Shown: piece after piece, positions 34,731 to 44,283 of the stretch
How positions within the stretch are numbered: the stretch's first letter is position 1
Layout: each line of letters starts with the position of its first letter
NCBI RefSeq assembly: GCF_000970455.1
Contig: NZ_LAJG01000014.1
Coordinates: forward strand, 310,001 to 374,000
DNA: 64,000 nt
DNA from: Devosia soli
GTDB taxonomy: Bacteria; Pseudomonadota; Alphaproteobacteria; Rhizobiales; Devosiaceae
Direction of reading: 5' to 3'
The notes under the pieces: model-generated
What the model was told of the DNA's origin: nothing
Database searches by the model: none
The model's input: only the letters and a program-made list of their open reading frames with translations
Program-made: the position numbers and the translations under genes

Positions 34731-34759
34731 ATGACGGGCTTGTGACGTTTGGGTGACGA
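34731..34759 (-). promoter_or_regulatory. PHO-box-like triple direct repeat upstream of the phytase-like gene
   Basis: On the minus strand three GTCA-containing repeats occur every 11 bp: CGTCACC, CGTCACA and CGTCATG, with 4-bp spacers (plus-strand GTGACG at 34753 and 34742, ATGACG at 34731). This matches the known PhoB box layout of CTGTCAT-like 7-mers separated by 4 bp. The phytase-like gene starts 56 bp downstream, so PhoB activation under phosphate limitation is a reasonable inference. The divergent helicase gene is 110 bp the other way. Confidence 0.7.
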
Positions 34760-34868
34760 TCCCGGCTTCTATACATAGGCGCCTCGCATCCCTATATTGC
34801 GACGAGAACAAAATGAGATTCGTCAAGCTCGCCGCGCTGCCCCCTGCGACGGTCTGAAAGATTTGCCC

Positions 34869-37202
34869 ATGGTCGAACCCGCCCCTCTGCCCCGCCCCGC
34901 CGGCGGGCCGATCACCAGTCAATTGAACCGGCAAGCGCCGGATTATCTGCGCGGGCTGAACCCCGAACAGAAAGACGCGGTAATGACGACCGAGGGTCCG
35001 CTGCTGGTGCTGGCTGGGGCAGGCACGGGCAAGACACGCGTGCTGACGACGCGCATTGCGCATATTCTCAACCAGCGGATGGCTTGGGGCAGCCAGATCC
35101 TCGCGGTGACCTTCACCAATAAGGCCGCCAGCGAGATGAAGAAGCGCATCCATGAATTTGTGCCCAATTTCGAGGGCCTGCCGTGGATGGGGACCTTTCA
35201 CTCTGTTTCGGCGCGCATCTTGCGCAGCCATGCCGAACTGGTCGATCTGAAACCGCAATTCACTATTCTCGATACCGACGACCAGATCCGGCTTATCAAG
35301 CAACTTCTGGCGGCGGACAATATCGACGAAAAGCGTTGGCCCGCGCGGCAGTTTGCCAACATGCTCGACGGCTGGAAAAACCGCGGCTGGCTGCCCAAGG
35401 ACGTGCCGGCTTCGGAAAGCGGATACTTCGCCAATGGCAAGGGCGGACAGCTCTATTACGATTATCAGGCCCGGCTGAAGACGCTGAACGCCACCGATTT
35501 TGGCGATCTGCTGCTCGAATGCATCCGGCTGTTCCGCGAAAATCCGGAAGTGCTCGCCGAATATCACCGCAAGTTCAAATACATGCTGGTGGACGAGTAC
35601 CAAGACAGCAACACGGCCCAATACCTCTGGCTGCGGTTGCTGGCGCAGGGGAAGCCGGCACCGGAAGCCAATATCTGCGTTGTCGGGGACGATGACCAAT
35701 CGATCTATGGCTGGCGCGGGGCGGAGGTGGACAACATCCTCCGCTTCGAGAAGGATTTTCCCGGCGCCAAGGTCATAAAACTCGAGCGCAATTACCGCTC
35801 GACGGCCAATATCCTCAAGGCTGCGTCGACCCTGATCGCCTTCAACGAAGACCGGCTCGGCAAAACGCTCCACACCGATATTGCCGAAGCGGGCGAACCG
35901 ATTTCGTTCACGCAAGTCTATGATTCCGAAGAGGAAGCGCGGACGGTTGGCGAAGAGATCGAGCAGTATCAGCGGGCCGGCGAACCGCTTAATTCCATGG
36001 CGATCCTGGTGCGCGCCTCGTTCCAGATGCGTGAGCTTGAAGAGCGGTTCATCACGCTCGGGCTGAACTATCGAGTCGTCGGCGGACCGCGCTTTTATGA
36101 GCGCAAGGAAATCCGCGATGCGCTCGCCTATCTGCGTCTCGTCGCGCAGCCGGCCGATGATCTGGCATTTGAGCGGATCATCAATGTGCCAAAACGCGGA
36201 CTTGGCGATTCCACGGTGAAGACGCTGTTGGAAACAGCGCGGCACCAGAACGTGCCGCTGCTGTCGGCAACGCGCATGCTGATCGAGACCGAGGAACTGA
36301 AACCCAAGCAGCGGACGACGCTGCGGGGGCTGGTGGACCAATTCGACAACTGGGCCTATCGCTCGGAAAACCTCGCTCCCTATCAGCTCGTCGAGCAAAT
36401 CCTCGAAGAGAGCGGCTATATGGATATGCTGGCGGCCGACAAATCGGCGGAATCGCAGGGGCGCAAGGAAAACCTCAAGGAACTCAGCCGCTCGATGGAA
36501 GAGTTCGAAAGCCTTGGCGGCTTTCTTGAACACATCTCCCTCGTCATGGACCGGGACAGCGCCGAGGCGAGCGACGCCGTCACCATCATGACGCTGCACT
36601 CGGCCAAGGGGCTGGAATTCAACACGGTTTTCTTGACCGGCTGGGAAGAAGGCACGTTTCCGAGCCAACGCTCGATGGACGAAAATGGCCGCGCCGGACT
36701 CGAGGAAGAGCGGCGGCTGGCCTATGTCGGCATTACCCGCGGCCGCAAGCGGGTGCGGATTTCCGCAGCGCAGAACCGGCGGATCCATGGGCTGTGGCAA
36801 TCGGCCATGCCCTCGCGCTTTGTCGATGAACTGCCGCCCGATGCGGTCACCGTCACTGATCGGGGCTCAGCTTATGGCGGATACGGCTATGGCGGTGGGG
36901 CGACGTCGCGCTTCAATAAGGCTGATCCCTTTGAGAGCCTTTATGAGACGCCGGGCTGGCAACGAGCGCGGGCAAATCAGGCCAATCGCAAGGGCGGCGG
37001 GCCAATGACGATCGAGGGGGAACTCGTAGCGCGGTCGGTCGATCTGGGTGGCCAGTCGAGCGGTTATGCGGTCGGCGAGCGGGTGTTTCATCTCAAGTTC
37101 GGCTATGGCGACGTGAAGAATGTCGAGGGCAACAAGCTCACCATCGACTTTGAAAAAGCCGGGATGAAGAAGGTGCTCGAAAGCTTCGTGCAAAAAAGCT
37201 GA
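34869..37202 (+). CDS. uvrD: UvrD/PcrA-type ATP-dependent DNA helicase
   Basis: The 777-residue superfamily-1 helicase unwinds DNA in excision and mismatch repair and removes recombination intermediates. The P-loop is AGAGTGKT (49-56). Other motifs are [18 protein letters not shown], the Walker [49 protein letters not shown] and [11 protein letters not shown]. The C-terminal 50 residues ([20 protein letters not shown]) form the Tudor-like domain that contacts RNA polymerase in PcrA/UvrD. I use the ATG at 34869, 24 codons inside the longest frame, because of where similarity begins. It could also be called pcrA. Confidence 0.95.
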   Translation: MVEPAPLPRPAGGPITSQLNRQAPDYLRGLNPEQKDAVMTTEGPLLVLAGAGTGKTRVLTTRIAHILNQRMAWGSQILAVTFTNKAASEMKKRIHEFVPNFEGLPWMGTFHSVSARILRSHAELVDLKPQFTILDTDDQIRLIKQLLAADNIDEKRWPARQFANMLDGWKNRGWLPKDVPASESGYFANGKGGQLYYDYQARLKTLNATDFGDLLLECIRLFRENPEVLAEYHRKFKYMLVDEYQDSNTAQYLWLRLLAQGKPAPEANICVVGDDDQSIYGWRGAEVDNILRFEKDFPGAKVIKLERNYRSTANILKAASTLIAFNEDRLGKTLHTDIAEAGEPISFTQVYDSEEEARTVGEEIEQYQRAGEPLNSMAILVRASFQMRELEERFITLGLNYRVVGGPRFYERKEIRDALAYLRLVAQPADDLAFERIINVPKRGLGDSTVKTLLETARHQNVPLLSATRMLIETEELKPKQRTTLRGLVDQFDNWAYRSENLAPYQLVEQILEESGYMDMLAADKSAESQGRKENLKELSRSMEEFESLGGFLEHISLVMDRDSAEASDAVTIMTLHSAKGLEFNTVFLTGWEEGTFPSQRSMDENGRAGLEEERRLAYVGITRGRKRVRISAAQNRRIHGLWQSAMPSRFVDELPPDAVTVTDRGSAYGGYGYGGGATSRFNKADPFESLYETPGWQRARANQANRKGGGPMTIEGELVARSVDLGGQSSGYAVGERVFHLKFGYGDVKNVEGNKLTIDFEKAGMKKVLESFVQKS

Positions 37203-37260
37203 GGCCATTGCAGGCCGGGGCGCCCTTCCCCATCTGACAGCAATTCAGATGGAGGACCGC

Positions 37261-37578
37261 ATGATCATTTCGACCACACCGACGCTCGAAGGCCAGCCGA
37301 TCCGCGAATATCTCGGGGTCGTCACCGGCGAGGTTATCGTCGGCGCCAATATTTTCAAGGATCTGTTTGCCGGCATCCGCGACATCGTCGGCGGCCGATC
37401 CGGCGCCTATGAATCGACCCTGCGCGATGCCCGGCACGAGGCATTCCGCGAGATCGAGGCCGAGGCCAAACGTCTCGGCGGTAACGCCGTCGTCGGGGTC
37501 GACATCGACTATGAAGTGGTCGGTCAGAACGGTTCCATGCTGATGGTCTCCATCTCTGGTACAGCTGTAAGAGTGTAG
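37261..37578 (+). CDS. YbjQ/UPF0145 family protein
   Basis: The 105-residue protein shows the YbjQ pattern: [29 protein letters not shown], then [29 protein letters not shown] and a last strand [13 protein letters not shown]. These homopentameric proteins are annotated as putative heavy-metal binding, but the function is unclear. The start is set at the ATG at 37261 because GGAGG precedes it at the right distance; an ATG 4 codons upstream is less likely. No operon partner is obvious. Confidence 0.9.
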   Translation: MIISTTPTLEGQPIREYLGVVTGEVIVGANIFKDLFAGIRDIVGGRSGAYESTLRDARHEAFREIEAEAKRLGGNAVVGVDIDYEVVGQNGSMLMVSISGTAVRV

Positions 37579-37643
37579 ATATTTCAGACTGTTAACCAAG
37601 CGCGTTCATCGCTTGTCAGAGCCCCCTGTGCATTGTGGTGCAA

Positions 37644-39404
37644 ATGCGCGAGGGACCAGTGTTCAGAATACAGCACTTGCAATGGCTCGGCATCGCCGCG
37701 GCAGCTATCGGCTGCATTCTGCTCGGCGGTGCCTCCATCCTCGGCAACTTCGCCGATCATCAGCGACATCGCCAGGGCATTGCCGAACTTGAGCGCTTCG
37801 TCGTGCTGCTCGATGCCGTCAATGCGGTGAGCGCCGAGCGCGGTCCTTCTAATTCTGCGATGGGGGCCAGCGACGCGGAAGCGTCCGAACTTCGGGCAGC
37901 GCTAGAGACGAAGCGCGCTCAGACCAATCTGGCTCTCGATGCCGTGGCGTTGCGTTTTGACGGCGATCTCGAGCGCAATGACGGCGTCAACGCCCTGACC
38001 GTGCTGCGCGAAAGCCTCGCCGCAGGGCGGGCAAAGGTCGACATCGCGATCATGACGCCATCTGAAAATCGGCAGGCCCTCATCATTGGCGAAGCGATAA
38101 TGGCCATGTTTGCCGCGGCCGACCGGGCCGGCGAACTGCGAGATCTCATCGGCGGACACATCATCGAAGAGACACCGCAACTCGCAGGCGAAGTGTTTCT
38201 TGCCAACAGCGCAAGCGCAGTGCGCGATTAGGAAGGCCGGGTCGGCTCCTATGCAGTCGGGGTCCTCGTGGCACCTCCGGAACGCGACCAAGCCTATATG
38301 GCCCGCATGCGCAGCGCCGAAGGCATCCTTCGCACGCTCTGGTCCAACAGCGTCGGCATGGCCGATAAGCTGCTGCCTAATCCTGAAATCACCGCCCTGC
38401 TCGCCGATGTGCGCCGCGACTTCTTCGAAAACGGCCTGGCTCTTCTCCATTGGGCGGTCGACGAGCATGGCGCGAAAAATTCCCTGTCAGCGTCCGATCT
38501 AGCCGCGGAGTTCGTTCCCTATCTGCAAAGCTCCGAGCAACTGCGTACCGCCATCGTGACCCAATCGATCCGGACTCTCGAACGAGATGCAGCCAAGGCT
38601 CTGGGATCGTTAGTGAATTCCGCGGCGCTTACTCTCGGCATTCTAGCTGTTCTCGTCGTTGTCGCCGTGTTTTTCAGCCGGGCTCTGTTTTCGCCCCTTA
38701 TGCGCCTTCATAGCGACGTGCTCGCACTGGCAAATGGCAATAACGACACGCCTCGGCCTGTCCCCGCCATGGCCCAAGAGGTCGACGACATCTTTGCCGG
38801 GCTTGCGATTTTGCGCGATCATATCGGCGCCAAGCGCGCTCTTGAGGAAGAGCAGCGCCGGCTCAATCGACGTTTGCGCCGGCTTGCAGAGACCGACACG
38901 CTGACCGGTCTGCTCAATCGCCGGGCCCTCCTGACCAGAATCGACGCCGTGTTCCGGCGCGCCGACCGGATCGGGGAAACGCTCGCTGTGGCGCTGTTCG
39001 ATATCGATCACTTCAAGCTCGTCAACGATACACATGGCCACGCTGTGGGCGACGAAGTGCTGGCCGGCGTAGCGCGCCTCGTCGAAAGTACGCTTCAAAG
39101 CGGCGATTTCCTTGCGCGCATCGGCGGCGAGGAATTCGTAATCATCCTCCGTCACATGGACGAAACAACAGCCTTCGGACGGCTCGAACGCATAAGGCTC
39201 CTGCTGGCCGAAACGCCTGTCCAAACCGCGACCGGCCTCTCAGTCACGGCGAGCTTCGGCATGGCCATGCGGCCTGCGGGCAGCGAAATCGATTGGGACG
39301 GAATCTTTTCGCTGGCCGATCAGCGGCTTTATCTTGCGAAAAACAATGGCCGCAATCGCGTGGTCGTCGACGGCATATCGCCCGAAACGCGTCGCCGCGC
39401 ATGA
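37644..39404 (+). pseudogene. Membrane diguanylate cyclase (GGDEF) with an internal amber codon
   Basis: A single reading frame of 587 codons runs from ATG 37644 to the TGA at 39402-39404, but codon 196 (38229-38231) is TAG. Both sides are clearly one protein: an N-terminal span (LQWLGIAAAAIGCILLGGAS), a periplasmic helical sensor, the amber codon (VRD, stop, EGRVGSYAVGVL), more sensor, a second span (LTLGILAVLVVVAVFFSRAL), a HAMP-like linker and a full GGDEF domain (ADTLTGLLNRR-like TDTLTGLLNRR, FDIDHFKLVNDTHGHAVGDE, ARIGGEEFVII). The inhibitory site is QSGD rather than RxxD. Either the gene is inactive or the stop is read through. A GTG at 38268 could restart a shorter protein with the second span and the catalytic domain. 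Confidence 0.85.
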
Positions 39405-39698
39405 TCAGCCAAGACCGATACCACCTTCGGGCTCGGTCTCGAATCGCTCGGCAAAGCCGGCGATCATCGGCCGTGCCTTGGCAATAGTTTCCTTGACGTG
39501 GGGCAGATCGAGCGAGGCCTGATGGGCGGAGCTATCGCTCCAGACTTCAGTAATCCAGATGCCATTGTCGCTAGCTGGATCGCGGGCAATGACATAGCTC
39601 AAACAGCCCGGCATTGGCCCAATTCCGGCTAGCATAACGGCCATCAGCTCCTCGCGCTTGCCATCCGCCGCCAACATTCGACCAATAAGACCATGCAT
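39405..39698 (-). CDS. Antibiotic biosynthesis monooxygenase domain protein (putative quinol monooxygenase)
   Basis: The 97-residue protein has the ABM fold pattern: GKREELMAVMLAGIGPMPGC, SYVIARDPASDNGIWITEVW, and SAHQASLDLPHVKETIAKAR, with the SLxxPHV motif typical of YgiN-like quinol monooxygenases. It is probably cytoplasmic and acts on quinols or similar aromatic compounds without metal cofactor. GGAGG precedes the ATG at 39698. Its stop codon abuts that of the convergent GGDEF gene, with no base between. Confidence 0.87.
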   Translation of the reverse strand: MHGLIGRMLAADGKREELMAVMLAGIGPMPGCLSYVIARDPASDNGIWITEVWSDSSAHQASLDLPHVKETIAKARPMIAGFAERFETEPEGGIGLG

Positions 39699-39818
39699 GC
39701 GTCCGCCTCCATAGGGAACATAAAGTGAACGGAATGACTTGAAAAGTCAAGTGCAATCGCCATTGACTTGGCATACGGGCTGGCCCAACTAGGGCGAAAT
39801 CATTCGGGACCCACCGCC

Positions 39819-40688
39819 ATGTCAGTCGACCAGCTCTCCGTCACGCTCACCAAGGAACAGGCCTATGCGCTGGTCGACGCGGTGATGGAGCGGGACGATC
39901 TGGCACTGACGGCGTCGGCGCACGAGATCGAAGAGACTGGTGAATGGGTGTTCGAGGCCACTTGCGATCGTCCGCCCGATGTCGAGGCTTTCAACGCTCT
40001 TGCGCAGCAAGTTCTTGGCGGTGCTGTCGAATTTTCGGTCGAACCGATCGACCCAGAGATCAACTGGGTGGCAAAGTCTCTTGAAGGTCTGGCGCCGGTA
40101 ACGGCGGGCGGTTTCTACGTTTATGGAAGCCATGAGACGGGACCCATCCCGGCCGGGCTGACGCCGATGAAAATCGATGCAGCGCAAGCCTTTGGCACAG
40201 GACACCATGAGACCACCACGGGTTGTCTCGAAGCCATCGAAATGCTGCTTGCCTCGACTACGCCGCAGCGGGTTATCGATGTCGGCACGGGGACTGGTGT
40301 CCTCGCCATTGCCGTCGCCAAGCGCATCGGCGGAAAGATCCTGGCGACCGATATCGACCCGATCGCGGTAATGACGACCATTGAAAATGCTCGCGAAAAT
40401 GGCGTCGCGGACAATATAGACGCCATCGAAGCGACTGGTCTCGACCATAGCGAAATCGCTGCCCGCCTGCCCTATGACCTGATCATCGCCAATATTCTCG
40501 CCGGTCCGTTGACCGAACTGGCGCCGGGCATGGGCGGCATTGCGCAGTCGGGTGGAACGGCGATTCTGTCGGGGATTCTCAACACCCAGGCTGATGGCGT
40601 TATTGCAGCCTACGAGCTTGCTGGGTTCCGGCTGGTCGATCACCTGAAGCGCAAGGATTGGACGACGCTGGTGCTGGAAAAGCGCTAG
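39819..40688 (+). CDS. prmA: Ribosomal protein L11 methyltransferase
   Basis: PrmA trimethylates ribosomal protein L11. The 289-residue protein has an N-terminal substrate-binding domain (SVDQLSVTLTKEQAYALVDA) and a class I methyltransferase domain with DAAQAFGTGHHETTTGCLEA, the SAM site VIDVGTGTGVLAIAVAKR, ATDIDPIAV and the catalytic-loop-like LIIANILAGPLTEL. The ATG at 39819 is chosen for the start of similarity. It lies divergent from the monooxygenase gene and is followed by a terminator facing the other way. Confidence 0.94.
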   Translation: MSVDQLSVTLTKEQAYALVDAVMERDDLALTASAHEIEETGEWVFEATCDRPPDVEAFNALAQQVLGGAVEFSVEPIDPEINWVAKSLEGLAPVTAGGFYVYGSHETGPIPAGLTPMKIDAAQAFGTGHHETTTGCLEAIEMLLASTTPQRVIDVGTGTGVLAIAVAKRIGGKILATDIDPIAVMTTIENARENGVADNIDAIEATGLDHSEIAARLPYDLIIANILAGPLTELAPGMGGIAQSGGTAILSGILNTQADGVIAAYELAGFRLVDHLKRKDWTTLVLEKR

Positions 40689-40765
40689 ATCGGGTAGCAC
40701 TCCGTTAGCATCGAGAAGCCGATAGCGGTCTTTCGGCTGCGGATCCGATAATCGGGAAAAACAAA

Positions 40766-40789
40766 ATCCCCGAAGCAGGCTTCGGGGAT
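40766..40789 (-). terminator. Terminator of the tandem small-protein genes
   Basis: ATCCCCGAAG (40766-40775), loop CAGG, CTTCGGGGAT (40780-40789) form a perfect 10-bp stem. On the minus strand it is followed by TTTTGTTTTT. It lies 33 bp past the stop of the first small gene and so ends the minus-strand unit. Confidence 0.93.
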
Positions 40790-40821
40790 CGTTTAGATCG
40801 TCGTTGGTGACTAGCTGCCGC

Positions 40822-40953
40822 TTAGGGGCGCTTGGTGACCGCGCCGATCAGCTGATGCTGCATGCGGTAGCTGACCTGGCGGGACGCTTCGCGACCACGA
40901 GCGTCAATCAGACCACCCAGTGCGTTGCGGAAACCGTTCTTGCTCTCAGTCAT
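40822..40953 (-). CDS. Small basic protein, copy 1 of a tandem pair
   Basis: The 43-residue product begins MTESKNGFRNALGGLIDARG and is Arg-rich (REASRQVSYRMQ). A GGAG ribosome site lies 6 bases before the ATG and a strong terminator follows the stop, so this is a real small gene. It shares F-R-x-A-L-x-x-L-I-D-x-R-x-R-x-A with the next gene upstream (41074-41208). I recall similar short proteins in other Rhizobiales, but do not recognise a named family or function. The helical, basic character would suit nucleic acid or membrane binding. Confidence 0.8.
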   Translation of the reverse strand: MTESKNGFRNALGGLIDARGREASRQVSYRMQHQLIGAVTKRP

Positions 40954-41073
40954 CTTTCACTCCATGCGACGCGAGGTCTGTTGCCTAGCGTCTGATTAGC
41001 TTTTTATCCAATTCCGCAGCCTTGCGTTAGAGGCCTAGAGACAAACCAGCCATGCCGGTCATGCAAAGCGCGG

Positions 41074-41208
41074 TTAACGCTCGTTCACCTTAGTTTCAGA
41101 AGAGGCATCTTCGCGCCAATACTGGGCGATATAGCGTTCGGCCTGGCGAGTGCGGCCATCGATGAGGGCCGTGAGCGCACGCCGGAAGAAATTGCTCTTG
41201 TTGCTCAT
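41074..41208 (-). CDS. Small basic protein, copy 2 of a tandem pair
   Basis: The 44-residue product begins MSNKSNFFRRALTALIDGRT and continues RQAERYIAQYWRED. It aligns without gaps to the 43-residue neighbour through the FRRALTALIDGRTRQA core, so the two are tandem duplicates that have diverged. GGAG precedes the ATG at 41208. They lie 120 bp apart and could be one transcript ending at 40766, or each could have its own promoter. Function unknown. Confidence 0.82.
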   Translation of the reverse strand: MSNKSNFFRRALTALIDGRTRQAERYIAQYWREDASSETKVNER

Positions 41209-41314
41209 TTTTCGTCTCCTGATCGTCTCCGATAAGATAGGGTCCGGGAGAGCGGATACCACCGCCAGACTGACAGGCCAGCCATGACGGCGGCGCAGTT
41301 ATCTGGACAAGACC

Positions 41315-43132
41315 ATGACCCCATCCCCCTTCCCTCCTGCCCAATTTCAAAGCTTCGAAGAAAAAAGCGACCCAACCAATGTCGCGCCGCGGCTTGCCGC
41401 GTTGCGCAAGGCCATGAAGGCGGCAGGTGTCGACTATTTCCTCGTGCCCCGCGCTGACGCCCATCGCGGCGAATCCGTACCGGTGAGCGAAGCGCGACTG
41501 GCTTATGTGACGGGTTTTACCGGCTCGGCAGGTTTAGCCCTGATCGGCCTCAAGGACGCGCATCTCTTCGTTGATAGCCGCTACACGCTGCAGGCGCCGG
41601 CCCAGACCGACACTGCGCTGGTCGAGGTACACGAGGTCACGAGCCTTTCCATCGACGCCCGGCGATACGTCAAGAAAGACGCGGTGGTCGCCTATGATCC
41701 TTGGCTGCACACGCCGGGCGAAGTGCGCGACCTTGCTGAAAAGCTCAAGGGCTACGCCAAGCTCATCTCGCACGACAACCTGATCGACTCGATCTGGCAC
41801 GATCGCCCCGCGCCACCCGTCAGCGCCATCGAAATTCTTGGACATAACCGCGCTGGCAAGACTGCGGCCGATAAGATTGCAGACCTTCAGGCGACGCTCG
41901 CCGATGACGGTGCCGATGCGGCGGTATTCACGCTGCCCGAATCCATTTGCTGGCTGTTCAACATTCGTGGGCGCGACGTGCCGAACACGCCATTCGTGCT
42001 CGGGTTTGCCATGGTGCCGAAAAAAGGCGAACCGACGCTGTTTCTCGATCCTGCCAAGGTGACGCCGGAGCTGACCAGGGCGCTCGACGGCATTGCGAGC
42101 ATCGAAGCCACGAAGAAGCTGACCAAGACGCTCGAAAAGCTCGGCAAGAGCGAAAAGGCGGTGCTGGTCGACCCGGCTTCGGCGCCGACGGCGATCGTCG
42201 ATCTCCTGGGCAATTCCGGGGCCAAGCTGATCGAAAAGCGCGACCCCGTTCTACTGCCAAAGTCGCGCAAGAACGAGGCCGAGCTCGCAGGCATGCGGGA
42301 GGCCCATCGCCTTGATGGCGTGGCGCTGGCGAAGTTCCTCCACTGGTTCGACGGCGAAGCCCCCAAGGGCGAACTGACGGAGATCGGCATCGTCACGGCA
42401 CTCGAAGCCTTCCGCCGGGAAGACGAAAGCTGCGTCGACGCCAGTTTCGATACGATTTCCGGAGCCGGACCCAATGGTGCCATCGTCCACTATCGCGTCT
42501 CGACCAAAACCGACCGCCGGCTCAATCCTGGCGAACTGATGCTGGTCGATAGCGGGGCGCAATATCTGAGCGGCACCACGGATATTACCCGCACGCTCTG
42601 GACGGGCAAAGCGAGCGCCGAGCAGAAGGACCGGTATACGCGCGTTTTGAAGGGGATGATCGCCATCTCGATGGCGCGATTCCCCAGGGGCACGAGCGGC
42701 GCACAGATCGACGTTCTGGCGCGGCAATTTCTCTGGGCCGATGGCGTAACCTATAACCATGGCACCGGCCACGGTGTCGGCGCCTATCTCGGCGTCCACG
42801 AAGGTCCGATCGGCATTTCGTCGCGCTATTCGCTGCCGCTCGAAGCGGGCAACGTGATCTCGAACGAGCCCGGATATTACAAGGCCGGCGAATATGGCAT
42901 CCGCATCGAGAATCTGGTGGTAGTCAGGGATGCGGAAGGCTTTCCGGGCTATCTCGAATTCGAGACGCTGACGCTGGCGCCCATCGACACCAGGCTGATC
43001 GAGATGACACTTCTATCCGACGCCGAACGCGCCTGGCTCAATGCTTTCCACAAGCGCATCTGGGATGAGATCGGGCCACGCGTGAGCGGCGAGGTCAAGG
43101 ACTGGCTGCATCGGGCAACGGCAGTGATCTAG
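41315..43132 (+). CDS. Xaa-Pro aminopeptidase (M24 family, aminopeptidase P type)
   Basis: The 605-residue enzyme removes the N-terminal residue from peptides with proline in second position. It has two creatinase-like N-terminal domains (LAALRKAMKAAGVDYFLVPR; ESICWLFNIRGRDV) and the C-terminal pita-bread domain. The five metal ligands are visible as Asp in MLVDSGAQY, Asp in GTTDITRT, His in GTGHGVGAYLG, Glu in SNEPGYYKAGEYG and Glu in IRIENLVVV. The three-domain length matches eukaryote-like APP1 forms found in alphaproteobacteria. It is cytoplasmic and appears to be transcribed alone, with a small hairpin after the stop. Confidence 0.94.
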   Translation: MTPSPFPPAQFQSFEEKSDPTNVAPRLAALRKAMKAAGVDYFLVPRADAHRGESVPVSEARLAYVTGFTGSAGLALIGLKDAHLFVDSRYTLQAPAQTDTALVEVHEVTSLSIDARRYVKKDAVVAYDPWLHTPGEVRDLAEKLKGYAKLISHDNLIDSIWHDRPAPPVSAIEILGHNRAGKTAADKIADLQATLADDGADAAVFTLPESICWLFNIRGRDVPNTPFVLGFAMVPKKGEPTLFLDPAKVTPELTRALDGIASIEATKKLTKTLEKLGKSEKAVLVDPASAPTAIVDLLGNSGAKLIEKRDPVLLPKSRKNEAELAGMREAHRLDGVALAKFLHWFDGEAPKGELTEIGIVTALEAFRREDESCVDASFDTISGAGPNGAIVHYRVSTKTDRRLNPGELMLVDSGAQYLSGTTDITRTLWTGKASAEQKDRYTRVLKGMIAISMARFPRGTSGAQIDVLARQFLWADGVTYNHGTGHGVGAYLGVHEGPIGISSRYSLPLEAGNVISNEPGYYKAGEYGIRIENLVVVRDAEGFPGYLEFETLTLAPIDTRLIEMTLLSDAERAWLNAFHKRIWDEIGPRVSGEVKDWLHRATAVI

Positions 43133-43169
43133 GCGAACGCGCTCGTTCGACGGCCCGATCTGGCGCACT

Positions 43170-43185
43170 CTCCCCTTTCGGGGAG
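43170..43185. terminator. Hairpin after the aminopeptidase gene
   Basis: CTCCCC, loop TTTC, GGGGAG form a 6-bp stem 37 bp after the aminopeptidase stop. It has no U-run. It may be a terminator or a degenerate relative of the CCTCCCCCT palindrome at 58996-59104. Confidence 0.45.
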
Positions 43186-43250
43186 GGTTTAACGATAGGG
43201 ATTGGCAGGAACCATGAGACCACCGCACAAGCGGGGTCGGCCGCCATTGC

Positions 43251-43709
43251 CTAGCCTCTCGCGGCTTCGAAGATTTCGCTCAGGCGATAGCTGAAATCGG
43301 CGTTTTCGCCCTCGAGATCGTCGATGCGCCAGCCGTTATTCTCATAGACGAGATCATAGGTGATCGTCGTTGGCTGGCCCATGTTCTTGAAGGTGACCTC
43401 AACGGTTGCCGTTTCCTCGCCAACCTCCAGCTCGTCGATATTGAAATCGGTGATCTGGTAATCCTGGCCGTCGATATAGGGATCGAACTCGATGGCGCCC
43501 ATTTCGCCTGCCGGCGTTGCCTCTTCGTCGGCCTGATAGAGCGAATTGAGCCACTCGGACCTGAAACCCTCCTGATCGTCCGGGAGGTCACCGGCGATAT
43601 AGGGCTTGTAGAACGCCTTGAGCATCGCGCTAGGCGAATCATAGTCTTGGGCCAGAGCGGGGCCGGCAGCAAGCGCGGCCAGCGCCGCAGCCAGAATGTG
43701 AAGACGCAT
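43251..43709 (-). CDS. Exported DUF3828-like protein
   Basis: The 152-residue protein has a signal peptide (MRLHILAAALAALAAGPALA, cleavage before QDYD). The mature domain reads SAMLKAFYKPYIAGDLPDD, IEFDPYIDGQDYQITDFNI and VTFKNMGQPTTITYDLVYEN, resembling DUF3828/NTF2-like periplasmic domains. The protein is acidic. It is the last of three exported-protein genes after ligA and is related to the second one (shared FxPxIxGQD and WRIDD/WKIDD motifs). GGAG precedes the ATG. Function unknown. Confidence 0.8.
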   Translation of the reverse strand: MRLHILAAALAALAAGPALAQDYDSPSAMLKAFYKPYIAGDLPDDQEGFRSEWLNSLYQADEEATPAGEMGAIEFDPYIDGQDYQITDFNIDELEVGEETATVEVTFKNMGQPTTITYDLVYENNGWRIDDLEGENADFSYRLSEIFEAARG

Positions 43710-43773
43710 CGAGAACTCCGGAAGAGATGAGCTGAGAGTGGACCGGCGCCGCAAGACTGTCCATCGCTTCCGA

Positions 43774-44283
43774 TCAGCTCGCGGGCAGGCTTTCCAAATA
43801 TTCGGCGAGCGACCAGGTGCCGCTGCTTTCGATATCGGGCAGAAGGATATCGTCGATCTTCCAGCCGCGCGTACCGTCTTCGATCAAGTGAAAGCCGATG
43901 GTGTAGAGCAGTGCGCCTTCAAGGATGATGTCGACATCGGCGACGGCGCGCTGGCCTTTGATCTTGGGCTCGTGGACGGTGTAGCTGAGGCCGCCTGTGT
44001 CCTGGCCGTTGATAAAGGGCGAAAAGTCGAGTGCTCCCATCTCATCGCCGGTTGCCTTGACGCGCGCATCGGCCCCCTCGAGCCTTGCCTTGAGATCGGT
44101 CGAATAAGCCTCCGTCTCATCGAAATAGTCATCTGGATTGTAATCGTGTGCAGCCTCGATCGCCTCATATTGCCCATAGATCGCTTCGAGCAAGGGTTTG
44201 GGCGTATCGAACTTCGGCAGTTCGGCAGCAGAGACGGCAGCGGAAAAGACCAGCGAGGCGAGGACAAAGGCGGTGCGCAGCAT
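43774..44283 (-). CDS. Exported DUF3828-like protein, paralogue
   Basis: The 169-residue protein has a signal peptide (MLRTAFVLASLVFSAAVSAA) and a mature domain similar to the neighbour downstream: LDFSPFINGQDTGGLSYTVH, VADVDIILEGALLYTIGFHL and GWKIDDILLPDIES. Its ATG overlaps the stop of the 425-residue protein gene upstream as ATGA, so translation is coupled. The two DUF3828-like copies probably arose by duplication. Role unknown; an envelope function is likely. Confidence 0.8.
   Translation of the reverse strand: MLRTAFVLASLVFSAAVSAAELPKFDTPKPLLEAIYGQYEAIEAAHDYNPDDYFDETEAYSTDLKARLEGADARVKATGDEMGALDFSPFINGQDTGGLSYTVHEPKIKGQRAVADVDIILEGALLYTIGFHLIEDGTRGWKIDDILLPDIESSGTWSLAEYLESLPAS

Noticed and set aside
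32930-34756. A 608-codon open frame antisense to the phytase-like gene
   Set aside because: Shadow of a gene with a clear signal peptide and domains; no initiation signals.
34707-36800. A 697-codon open frame antisense to the uvrD helicase gene
   Set aside because: Shadow of the helicase; no recognisable motifs in its own translation.
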